Source: Propionivibrio sp. (GTDB taxonomy: Bacteria; Pseudomonadota; Gammaproteobacteria; Burkholderiales; Rhodocyclaceae). Taken from it: a stretch of DNA of 7,306 bases. The stretch lies in assembly GCA_003249625.1 (NCBI GenBank), contig QKII01000011.1, forward strand, positions 1 to 7,306. Reading direction: 5' to 3'. Shown here piece by piece: positions 1-5,580 of the stretch (within the stretch, counting starts at the first letter, position 1; each line of letters begins with the position of its first letter). The position numbers and the translations under genes are program-made. The notes under the pieces are model-generated. The model saw only the letters and a list, made by a program, of their open reading frames with translations, was not told the origin of the DNA and searched no databases.

Positions 1-909
1 GTTGTTCCCGAACTGGCCTCGCGCGACCACATCCGACGCACCGTCCCGCTACTGCGGCGCGTTCTTGCCGAGAGCGGGCATTCGCTCGACGCTGTCGATG
101 CCATTGCCTACACGCAAGGCCCTGGGCTGGCAGGCGCTCTACTGGTCGGAGCCGCCTTCGCCGAAGGACTCGCCGCGTCGCTGAATATCCCGACCGTCCC
201 CGTCCATCACCTCGAAGGCCACCTGCTCTCTCCGCTGCTTTCGAAACAGCCGCCGACCTTCCCTTTTGTCGCGCTGCTCGTTTCCGGCGGACACAGCCAA
301 CTGATGCGCGTTGACGGCGTCGGCCGTTACCAACTACTCGGCGAAACGCTTGACGACGCCGCTGGCGAAGCGTTCGACAAGACCGCCAAGCTACTCGGAC
401 TCCCGTACCCCGGCGGCCCCGCGCTCTCCGCCTTGGCTGAAACAGGCCATCCGGACATCTGCAAGTTCCCGCGGCCGATGCTCCACTCCGGCGACCTCGA
501 CTTCAGCTTCAGCGGGCTCAAGACGGCGGTCCTCACCCATGTGCGCGAAATCGGCAAACCGGACGAGCGGCAACGCGCCGACATCGCTCGGGGTTTCCAG
601 GACGCCATCGTTGAGGTGCTCGTGAAGAAATCGATGCGCGCGCTGAAGAACTGCGGCCTGACCCAACTGGTCGTCGCCGGCGGCGTCGGCGCAAACAGGG
701 AGTTGCGCCGCCAGCTGGACGCACGCGCGAAGAAAAACAGGATCGCCGTGTATTACCCGGAATTCGAATTCTGTACCGACAACGGGGCGATGATCGCCCT
801 CGCTGGCGCACTGCGTTTCAAGGCCGGGCTATCAATCAAGCCACCGGGCGCTTTCGCCGTTCGGCCGCGCTGGCCGCTTAGCGAGCTGACCAGCCAGGAA
901 ACTCGCTGA
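1..909 (+). CDS. tsaD: tRNA N6-adenosine threonylcarbamoyltransferase TsaD (N-terminus missing)
   Basis: TsaD transfers the threonylcarbamoyl group from TC-AMP to A37 of ANN-decoding tRNAs, giving t6A, in a cytoplasmic complex with TsaB and TsaE. The frame is open from base 1 and gives 302 residues up to the TGA at 907-909. By recalled alignment with the 337-residue E. coli protein, about 41 N-terminal residues lie outside the window. Visible landmarks of the ASKHA/Kae1 fold are the metal-binding HHLEGH at partial residues 69-74, SGGH at 95-98, the nucleotide-binding segment [14 protein letters not shown] at 114-127, SFSGLK at 169-174, AGGVGANR at 226-233 and the metal-ligand aspartate in CTDNGAMIA (D260). 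The C-terminal RPRWPL is also typical. The gene appears intact within the window. It ends directly against the convergent plsY stop codon, with no intergenic base. Confidence 0.97.
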   Translation, partial: VVPELASRDHIRRTVPLLRRVLAESGHSLDAVDAIAYTQGPGLAGALLVGAAFAEGLAASLNIPTVPVHHLEGHLLSPLLSKQPPTFPFVALLVSGGHSQLMRVDGVGRYQLLGETLDDAAGEAFDKTAKLLGLPYPGGPALSALAETGHPDICKFPRPMLHSGDLDFSFSGLKTAVLTHVREIGKPDERQRADIARGFQDAIVEVLVKKSMRALKNCGLTQLVVAGGVGANRELRRQLDARAKKNRIAVYYPEFEFCTDNGAMIALAGALRFKAGLSIKPPGAFAVRPRWPLSELTSQETR

Positions 910-1530
910 TCACGCTTTCTTCTTGGCACCGATTTTCGGTTCCGTACCGGCCATCAGTCGCTGCAGGTTGGCCCAGTGTTTCACAATCAAGGCGCAGGCG
1001 ATGATGCCAACCACCAGCAGCAAGGTACCGGTCCCCCACAAAAAGAAGGCGCTAACCGGTGCCGCAGCGGCTGCAACCAACGCCGCCAGCGATGAATAGC
1101 GCAAGACGAAGGCGATTGCCAGCCAGACCCCCAGCGTAACCAATCCGAGCAAGGGGTCGAGCGCGAGAAGAACACCTGCTGCCGTCGCCACCCCCTTGCC
1201 TCCCTTGAAGTGCAGAAACACCGGGTACAAGTGACCAAAAAAAACTGCCAACGCCGCTACACCCACCAAGCCGTCCAAAAAGCCGAGCTTCGGCCCGTAG
1301 GTTTGCGCCAGAAAAACCGCCAGCCAGCCCTTGGCCATATCACCAAGTAAAGTCAGTGCCGCGGCCGCCTTGTTGCCGCTGCGCAGGACATTGGTAGCCC
1401 CGGGATTCTTCGAGCCGTAACTGCGCGGGTCAGCCAGACCGAAGAGGCGGCTGCAAACCACGGCAAAAGGAACAGACCCCAACAGATACGCGGCCAGAAC
1501 CGCCAACAAGACAATCACGAAATCGGGCAT
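910..1530 (-). CDS. plsY: Acyl-phosphate:glycerol-3-phosphate acyltransferase PlsY
   Basis: PlsY is an inner-membrane enzyme that acylates the sn-1 position of glycerol-3-phosphate with acyl-phosphate made by PlsX, giving lysophosphatidic acid, the first step of phospholipid synthesis. The 206-residue protein is of usual family length and strongly hydrophobic, with segments near residues 4-24, 85-105, 119-145 and 147-182. The three signature loops are present: motif 1 around residues 18-36 with Ser19 and Arg28, followed by GSKNPGATN (39-47); motif 2 [12 protein letters not shown] (108-119); and motif 3, KHWAN through GTEPKI (184-200). The lysine-rich C-terminus (GAKKKA) is plausible for a cytoplasmic tail. 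The ATG at 1530 has an AGGA ribosome-binding site (1537-1540) six bases upstream. A run of eight T's on the coding strand (1237-1244) encodes part of Val-Phe-Phe-Gly. Confidence 0.97.
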   Translation of the reverse strand: MPDFVIVLLAVLAAYLLGSVPFAVVCSRLFGLADPRSYGSKNPGATNVLRSGNKAAAALTLLGDMAKGWLAVFLAQTYGPKLGFLDGLVGVAALAVFFGHLYPVFLHFKGGKGVATAAGVLLALDPLLGLVTLGVWLAIAFVLRYSSLAALVAAAAAPVSAFFLWGTGTLLLVVGIIACALIVKHWANLQRLMAGTEPKIGAKKKA

Positions 1531-1638
1531 AAGTGGTCCTGATTTTTATAGGAAAGGGCTGAGGTAGAATGCGCACTCGCTCGGTGCCGCCCCTGCCGCA
1601 CCGCGGCGCGATTTTACACCGACCGGCCCGACGCCCAC
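1531..1638. promoter_or_regulatory. Divergent intergenic region between plsY and folB
   Basis: This 108-bp gap must carry the start signals of both plsY (leftward) and folB (rightward). On the plus strand TAGAAT at 1565-1570 matches five of six bases of a sigma70 -10 box and would start transcription near 1577, giving folB a leader of about 60 bases. The T-rich stretch at 1543-1548 is only a poor -35. On the minus strand TATAAA at 1545-1550 is -10-like, but it lies so close to the plsY ATG that the leader would be about 8 bases, so its role is doubtful. No repressor operator was recognised. The box assignments were made by eye. Confidence 0.45.
1582..1616 (+). promoter_or_regulatory. Possible alternative hairpins in the folB leader
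   Basis: Two mutually exclusive stems can form. CGGTGC (1582-1587) pairs perfectly with GCACCG (1598-1603). Alternatively GTGCCGC (1584-1590) pairs with GCGGCGC (1603-1609), seven pairs including one G-U, and this second stem is followed after one base by ATTTTA. The arrangement resembles a weak terminator or attenuator ahead of folB. GC-rich sequence often yields such stems by chance, so this is tentative. Confidence 0.25.
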
Positions 1639-2004
1639 ATGGACATCATCTTCATCGACGAACTCCGCCTTCCGACCCTGATCGGGATCTATCCGCGCGA
1701 ACAGGTCGTGCCTCAAACCATCGAGATTTCGCTACAGATCGGCACATCAACGCTGAACGCCGGCAGCAGCGACGACATCCGCGACACCATCGATTACGCA
1801 GCCGTCGTCGAGCGGCTGCGCGCCGACGTCGCACACCAGCATTTCCATCTACTTGAGAAGCTGGCCGAGCATGTCGCCAGCGTCATTCTCGACGACTTCG
1901 GCGCCGTCTGGGTACGCATCACCATTGCCAAGATCGGCGTGATGCGCGGCGTCCGGCGCGCCGGCGTGGTCATCGAACGCAGCCGACCCTGCGAAACTAT
2001 TTGA
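1639..2004 (+). CDS. folB: Dihydroneopterin aldolase FolB
   Basis: FolB cleaves 7,8-dihydroneopterin to 6-hydroxymethyl-7,8-dihydropterin and glycolaldehyde in folate synthesis, and often also epimerises the substrate; it works as a cytoplasmic octamer of the tunnelling fold. The 121-residue length fits the family. Conserved positions are recognisable: Glu21 in YPREQ, Tyr53 in DYAAV, the pterin-anchoring Glu73 in LLEKLAEHVA, the catalytic Lys98 in IAKIG, and the closing VVIER near 110-114. The N-terminus MDIIFIDEL closely resembles the E. coli protein, which supports the ATG at 1639 although no clear Shine-Dalgarno sequence precedes it. The gene faces away from plsY, and its 3' end overlaps the convergent ybaK by 8 bp. 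No other folate gene is in the window, so it appears to be transcribed alone. Confidence 0.95.
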   Translation: MDIIFIDELRLPTLIGIYPREQVVPQTIEISLQIGTSTLNAGSSDDIRDTIDYAAVVERLRADVAHQHFHLLEKLAEHVASVILDDFGAVWVRITIAKIGVMRGVRRAGVVIERSRPCETI

Positions 2005-2482
2005 GCGCCACCTCGACGACTTTCGGCACCAGCGCACGCATCAGGTCGTGCGGATGGACGCCGACGAGGAAGCCACGCCGCCCCCCGTTGATGTAAATCA
2101 GCGGTAGATCAAGGATCGATTTCTCGATATAGACAGGCATTTTTTTCTTCGTTCCGAACGGGCTGGTGCCGCCGACCAGAAAGCCGGTGTGCCGGTTGGC
2201 GACCTCCGGCTTGCACGGCTCGACCCGCTTGCAGCCGATCTGCCGGGCCAGCTCCTTGGTAGAAACCTTGCAATCCCCATGCATCAGGACGATCAACGGC
2301 TTCGCCGACTCGTCCTCCATGATCAGGGTTTTCACTACCGCATGCTCGTCGACGTTGAGTTCGCGTGACGACACCCGCGTGCCGCCGTGTTCCTCATAGT
2401 CGTAGAGGTGGCTGGAATGTGCGATCCCGTGCTGGCGCAGAAATTTCGTCGCCGGGGTTTCGGGTGCGTGGTCCGATTTCAC
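1997..2482 (-). CDS. ybaK: YbaK/EbsC-type aminoacyl-tRNA deacylase (Cys-tRNA(Pro) deacylase)
   Basis: YbaK is a free-standing editing enzyme that hydrolyses Cys-tRNA(Pro) misformed by prolyl-tRNA synthetase, usually acting with ProRS and the tRNA. The 161-residue protein covers the whole single-domain fold. The essential lysine of the family lies in VVKTLIM (Lys51, equivalent to E. coli Lys46), and the substrate-loop GXXXP motif is seen as GGTSP (104-108), followed by FGTKKKMPVYIE. The later segment LIYINGGRRGF matches the conserved end of the domain. Substrate specificity is inferred from the family; other YbaK-like proteins edit different tRNAs. The start is GTG at 2482, supported by GGAG seven bases upstream (2490-2493). 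The gene is last in the proA-ogt-xerD-ybaK direction, 56 bases after xerD. It contains a run of seven A's on its coding strand (2140-2146). Confidence 0.93.
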   Translation of the reverse strand: MKSDHAPETPATKFLRQHGIAHSSHLYDYEEHGGTRVSSRELNVDEHAVVKTLIMEDESAKPLIVLMHGDCKVSTKELARQIGCKRVEPCKPEVANRHTGFLVGGTSPFGTKKKMPVYIEKSILDLPLIYINGGRRGFLVGVHPHDLMRALVPKVVEVALK

Positions 2483-2538
2483 TCTTCTTCTCCGAAAACG
2501 GTTGGGAAGTAACGAAGCATAGCAGGACGCTGACCGCT

Positions 2539-3456
2539 TCAGCCGCGTGGGTGGTGCTTCGCGTGCAGCGTCTTCAACCGCTCGCGGGCGATGTGCGTAT
2601 AGATTTGCGTCGTCGAGATATCCGAATGGCCGAGGAGCAACTGAACGACGCGCAAGTCGGCGCCGTGGTTGAGCAGATGCGTGGCAAAAGCGTGGCGCAG
2701 AACGTGCGGAGACAACCGCTCCGGCGGGATTCCGGCAATCAACGCATAACGCTTGATGAGTTGCCAGAATGCCTGTCGCGTCATCGCGCCCCCGCGAGCC
2801 GTAACGAACAGGTCGTCGCTCTGCCTCCCACTCAGCAGTTCGGGGCGCGCTTCGCCGAGATAATCGCGCAGGCGATCGATAGCCTGCTCGCCGAGCGGCA
2901 CGAGGCGCTCCTTGCTGCCCTTGCCGAACACCCGCACCACTCCCATGTCGAAGCTGACCTCGTGCAATTTCAGGCCCACCAGTTCGGAAACGCGCAACCC
3001 CGTGGCGTAAAGCGTCTCCAACATCGCCTGGTCACGCACACCGAGCGGCGTGTCGGCATCAGGCGCGGAGAGCAACGCTTCGACATCGCGCTCCGAAAGC
3101 ACCTTGGGCAGACGCGTTGGCTTGACGGGCATGGCGATCTTCAAGGTCGGATCGCGCCCGATCCGACCGCGTGCCAGCAGGTAACGGTAGAACCGCCGCA
3201 ACGATGAAATCGCGCGCGCCTGCGACGACGCACGCCGCGTCTGCGAGAGCATCGCGACGAAGCCGATCAGTGCGAGATCATCGGCGGTCAGCAGGGAACA
3301 GGATCGCTGCTCCGCCAGCCAGCGGGAGAAGAGAAGCAGATCGCTGCGGTAGCTGGCCAGCGACGCTTTCGCCAGCCCGTCTTCCAGCCACAGCAGGTCG
3401 CAAAAAGCGTCGATTTCGGCCAGATCGCCGGGCGAAAGCTCAACGACCTTGTTCAT
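2539..3456 (-). CDS. xerD: Tyrosine recombinase XerD
   Basis: XerD acts with XerC at the chromosomal dif site to resolve chromosome dimers, under FtsK control at the division septum. The 305-residue protein has an N-terminal SAM-like core-binding domain (about residues 10-105) and a C-terminal catalytic domain. All active-site residues are present with a constant offset of seven from E. coli XerD: Arg155 in ATGLRVSEL, Lys179 in GKGSKER, His251 and Arg254 in SPHVLRHAFATH, His277 in LLGHSD, and the nucleophile Tyr286 in QIYTH. The ending LHAKHHPRG is typical of XerD rather than XerC or phage integrases, so it is read as the housekeeping enzyme. The ATG at 3456 lies 17 bp inside the 3' end of ogt and has no strong ribosome-binding site, which suggests translational coupling. 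Confidence 0.96.
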   Translation of the reverse strand: MNKVVELSPGDLAEIDAFCDLLWLEDGLAKASLASYRSDLLLFSRWLAEQRSCSLLTADDLALIGFVAMLSQTRRASSQARAISSLRRFYRYLLARGRIGRDPTLKIAMPVKPTRLPKVLSERDVEALLSAPDADTPLGVRDQAMLETLYATGLRVSELVGLKLHEVSFDMGVVRVFGKGSKERLVPLGEQAIDRLRDYLGEARPELLSGRQSDDLFVTARGGAMTRQAFWQLIKRYALIAGIPPERLSPHVLRHAFATHLLNHGADLRVVQLLLGHSDISTTQIYTHIARERLKTLHAKHHPRG

Positions 3457-3910
3457 GCGCCAGCAGCCAGCGCTTTACATCGAGCAGAAAGCCACCGCCC
3501 TGCCGGGCGAAACCACCCAGCCCGCCATGTGCGGCGATCACGCGATGACAGGGCACGACCAGCGGATACGGATTGGCGCCGCACGCCTGGCCGACAGCCC
3601 GCGGCGCGGTCTTCAGGAAATGCGCAAGATCACCGTAAGTCTTCGTTTGATGGCTCGGAATGGCTGCAATCTGCTCCCAGACACGACGCTGGAATCGCGT
3701 TCCAGCTGGCCGCAGCGGCAACGAAAATGCGAAACCGGGGTCGGCCAGGTAAGCGCGCAACTGGCGAACCACCTCCGCAGCCAGCGGATCATCAGGCTCG
3801 ACCTCCGTACACGGCGGAAGAAACGCCAACCCCACGACATCTTCCTTATCGCAGCGTACCCCTACACAGAACCCGGGAGCGGAAACAACCGCCTGAAACG
3901 CTTGGCCCAT
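3440..3910 (-). CDS. ogt: Methylated-DNA--protein-cysteine S-methyltransferase (Ogt type)
   Basis: This suicide repair protein moves the alkyl group from O6-alkylguanine (and O4-alkylthymine) to its own cysteine. In the 156-residue protein the active-site PCHRV places the acceptor cysteine at 121. The DNA-binding helix-turn-helix precedes it, with TYGDLA (91-96, Tyr92) and PRAVGQACGANP (103-114, arginine finger probably Arg104). The C-terminal GGFARQGG and LDVKRWLL blocks follow as in the family. An N-terminal ribonuclease-like domain of about 65 residues is present, and no Ada-type sensor domain is fused, so it is the constitutive Ogt/MGMT form rather than Ada. The start codon lies 8 bases after the proA stop. 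The gene overlaps xerD by 17 bp in a different frame. Confidence 0.95.
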   Translation of the reverse strand: MGQAFQAVVSAPGFCVGVRCDKEDVVGLAFLPPCTEVEPDDPLAAEVVRQLRAYLADPGFAFSLPLRPAGTRFQRRVWEQIAAIPSHQTKTYGDLAHFLKTAPRAVGQACGANPYPLVVPCHRVIAAHGGLGGFARQGGGFLLDVKRWLLAHEQGR

Positions 3911-3914
3911 GATT

Positions 3915-3920
3915 CACCTC
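3915..3920 (-). promoter_or_regulatory. Ribosome-binding site of ogt overlapping the proA stop
   Basis: GAGGTG on the minus strand ends four bases before the ogt ATG and shares two bases with the proA TGA (3919-3921). A ribosome finishing proA would therefore sit on the ogt initiation site, which points to coupled translation and fixes the ogt start. Confidence 0.75.
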
Positions 3921-5175
3921 ACTGACGGACCTGCCCCGTGCCGAGCACCACCCATTTCTGACTGGTCAGCCCTTCCAGACCCACCGGCCCGCGGGCGTGG
4001 ATCTTGTCGGTGGAAATCCCTATCTCCGCACCCAATCCGTATTCGAAGCCATCTGCGAAGCGCGTCGACGCATTCACCATCACCGACGCCGAATCGACTT
4101 CGCGCAGGAAGCGTAGCGCCTTGCTGTAATTTTCGGTGACGATCGTATCGGTGTGGTGCGAGCCGAAGCGGTTGATATGCGCAATCGCTTCGTCCAGACC
4201 GGAAACCACCTTGACCGAAATGACCGGCGCCAGAAACTCGGTAGCGAAGTCCTCTTCGCTCGCCGGCAAGGCAGTCTTCACCCACTCCCGCGTTTCCGGG
4301 CAACCACGAATTTCCACCCCCTTGCCGGCAAGCATCTCTGCCACGGGTGGCAGCAGCTCCGCTGCGCGCGAACGCGCTACCAGCAAGGACTCCGTCGTAT
4401 TGCAGGTGCCATAACGCTGCGTCTTGGCGTTCTCGACGATCCGGACGGACATTTCGCAATCCGCTTCGTCATCGAGATAGACATGGCAGTTTCCATCCAG
4501 ATGCTGAATCATCGGCACTCGCGACTCGGCCAACAGGCGTGCGATCAATCCCTTGCCCCCACGCGGAACAATCACGTCGACATACTCACGCATGGTAATC
4601 AGATGCCCGACGGCCGCCCGGTCGGTCGTGTCCACCACCTGCACGGCGTTCGGCGGCAGCCCAACGGTGCCGAGAGCCTCCTGCACAAGGAGAGCGATCG
4701 CCCGATTACAGTGAATTGCCTCGGAGCCGCCGCGCAGGATCGCTGCATTGCCTGACTTCAGGCACAACGCTGCCGCATCGGCGGTCACGTTCGGCCGCGC
4801 TTCGTAGATGATTCCGATGACGCCCAAGGGCACGCGCATCTTGCCGACCTGGATCCCGGTCGGGCGGAATTTCAGGTCCGTGATCTCTCCGACCGGATCC
4901 GGCAGTGCCGCAACCTGATCGACGCCATCGGCCATCGCCGCCACACTTTTTTCCGACAACGTCAGGCGGTCGATCATCGCCGCATCAAGCCCCGCTGCGC
5001 GCGCCGCGGTCAGATCTCTCTGATTTGCCTCGAGAAGTGCGCTAGAATCGCGTCTTATTGCGTTGGCCAACGCGTTCAAAGCGTTGTTCTTGACACGGGT
5101 GTCGGCGCAAGCGATACGACGGGATGCTTCCCGGGCCTGCACGCCGATCGTCGTCATGTACTGCTGGATATCCAT
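3919..5175 (-). CDS. proA: Gamma-glutamyl phosphate reductase ProA
   Basis: ProA reduces gamma-glutamyl phosphate (from ProB) with NADPH to glutamate-5-semialdehyde, the second step of proline synthesis in the cytoplasm. The aldehyde-dehydrogenase-like fold is complete. The segment [20 protein letters not shown] (121-140) and [13 protein letters not shown] (141-153) form the cofactor and substrate region; the catalytic cysteine is Cys258 in [25 protein letters not shown] (363-376) and the C-terminal [20 protein letters not shown] (384-403) are characteristic. The start chosen is the ATG at 5175, giving 418 residues, near the 417 of E. coli. It has an AGGT ribosome-binding site at 5180-5183. 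A longer reading from a TTG at 5208 is open but overlaps a perfect TATAAT box and lacks a ribosome-binding site. The gene heads the probable proA-ogt-xerD-ybaK unit. proB is not in the window. Confidence 0.96.
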   Translation of the reverse strand: MDIQQYMTTIGVQAREASRRIACADTRVKNNALNALANAIRRDSSALLEANQRDLTAARAAGLDAAMIDRLTLSEKSVAAMADGVDQVAALPDPVGEITDLKFRPTGIQVGKMRVPLGVIGIIYEARPNVTADAAALCLKSGNAAILRGGSEAIHCNRAIALLVQEALGTVGLPPNAVQVVDTTDRAAVGHLITMREYVDVIVPRGGKGLIARLLAESRVPMIQHLDGNCHVYLDDEADCEMSVRIVENAKTQRYGTCNTTESLLVARSRAAELLPPVAEMLAGKGVEIRGCPETREWVKTALPASEEDFATEFLAPVISVKVVSGLDEAIAHINRFGSHHTDTIVTENYSKALRFLREVDSASVMVNASTRFADGFEYGLGAEIGISTDKIHARGPVGLEGLTSQKWVVLGTGQVRQ

Positions 5176-5299
5176 GGCTACCTGTTTCGTTCGTTGGGCG
5201 AAAAGCAATTATAGCTACCGATACCGGGCTGAACTGAACAATTGAACCATTGAGAAAAATCGCACTCCTATGCTCACAGTTTCTTCACTTGCATCCGAT
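5176..5299. other. Divergent AT-richer intergenic region between proA and the small cysteine-rich gene
   Basis: This 124-bp gap is visibly less GC-rich than its surroundings and lies between two genes transcribed away from each other. It holds the proA ribosome-binding site and -10 box. Three copies of TGAAC occur at 5230-5234, 5235-5239 and 5243-5247 on the plus strand, around a CAATTG palindrome (5239-5244). For the rightward gene, TTGAGA at 5250-5255 matches five of six bases of a -35, but no convincing -10 follows at 16-18 bases. No hairpin or known operator was recognised. Confidence 0.5.
5208..5213 (-). promoter_or_regulatory. Probable -10 box of the proA promoter
   Basis: On the minus strand the sequence is a perfect TATAAT. 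Transcription starting about seven bases downstream would give a leader of roughly 25 bases ending at the proA ATG (5175), with the AGGT ribosome-binding site inside it. No good -35 box lies at 16-18 bases; TTCAGT at 5233-5238 is at 19 bases and matches poorly. An activator, or simply a weak promoter, is possible. Confidence 0.55.
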
Positions 5300-5548
5300 A
5301 TGAGCAAAAAACTGATTCTTCCCGCCGAGATCAAGATCTGCGCGACCTGCAGCTACTGGGATGGCGAACGGAAAGTCGACCCGGAATTGGGTGTCGTCGT
5401 TGTCGAAGACGGCAGCGAAGGTGAATGCCTCGTGCAAGGCAAATGCTGCCAGGGACTCAACGACGAGTTCGAATGGCGCGACGATTGCCTGTGGGAACAT
5501 CTGGCGCCGGACGATCAGGACGCGGAAGAAGAAGAAAAGAAAAACTAG
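5300..5548 (+). CDS. Small cysteine-rich protein, possibly metal-binding, function unknown
   Basis: I do not recognise this gene as a named family. From the ATG at 5300 it encodes 82 residues with cysteines at 14, 17, 43, 49, 50 and 63: a CATCSYWDG knuckle, then ECLVQGKCCQG, then WRDDCLWEH. The opening CxxC, the later single cysteines and the nearby tryptophans (20, 59, 65) resemble small zinc-ribbon-like proteins with a CxxCxYW...C...W..C pattern; metal binding is inferred. The last 12 residues are charged (DDQDAEEEEKKN). There is no signal peptide or membrane segment, so it is probably cytoplasmic. An in-frame ATG at 5270 would add ten residues, but those codons (ACA, GTT, TCT, TCA, CTT) are unlike the GC-ending codons that follow, so 5300 is preferred; neither start has a clear ribosome-binding site. 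It converges on holA across 32 bases. Confidence 0.75.
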   Translation: MSKKLILPAEIKICATCSYWDGERKVDPELGVVVVEDGSEGECLVQGKCCQGLNDEFEWRDDCLWEHLAPDDQDAEEEEKKN

Positions 5549-5579
5549 GGCTGTAACCCGGCACGGGCGGGAACGGCCC
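5535..5579 (-). terminator. Weak candidate terminator for the leuS-lptE-holA transcript
   Basis: Reading leftward past the holA stop, GC-rich sequence can fold as CCCG-TGC-CGGG (5557-5567) within an outer GGGC/GCCC pairing (5576-5579 with 5548-5551). It is followed by TAG and then T-rich sequence (complement of 5535-5545). The T-rich part lies inside the lysine-encoding tail of the convergent small gene. The stems are short, so this is only a candidate. Confidence 0.25.
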
Positions 5580-5580
5580 C

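Noticed and set aside
760..771. Perfect 12-bp palindrome, two tandem GAATTC units
   Set aside because: It lies inside conserved tsaD coding sequence (Glu-Phe-Glu-Phe just before CTDNGAMIA) and is explained by the repeated dipeptide; no sign of a binding site.
304..909. Reading tsaD as a 201-residue protein starting at ATG 304
   Set aside because: The same frame is open back to base 1 and encodes conserved TsaD sequence including the HHLEGH metal site, so the gene is cut by the window edge rather than starting at 304.
2483..2538. Possible separate ybaK promoter in the 56-base gap after xerD (TATGCT on the minus strand)
   Set aside because: The -10 match is mediocre, the matching -35 position inside xerD is poor, and co-transcription with xerD is the simpler reading.
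2365..3207. Long plus-strand open frame (280 codons) opposite xerD and the start of ybaK
   Set aside because: It lies antisense to a complete, fully motif-bearing xerD. GC-rich coding DNA often leaves the opposite strand open, and its translation shows no recognisable domain.
3449..3925. 158-codon plus-strand open frame opposite ogt
   Set aside because: Antisense to an intact ogt with its PCHRV active site; no plausible start signal or domain.
3914..4459. 181-codon minus-strand open frame overlapping the 3' half of proA
   Set aside because: Same strand as proA but a different frame; proA continues intact through this region to its family-typical C-terminus, so no frameshift is implied.
4153..4755. 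200-codon plus-strand open frame within proA
   Set aside because: Antisense shadow of the well-conserved proA coding sequence, with low-complexity composition and no motif.
5043..5048. TAGAAT on the plus strand inside the 5' end of proA, resembling a -10 box
   Set aside because: No -35-like sequence occurs at 16-18 bases upstream, and the transcript would be antisense to the proA start; too weak to call as a promoter for the small gene.
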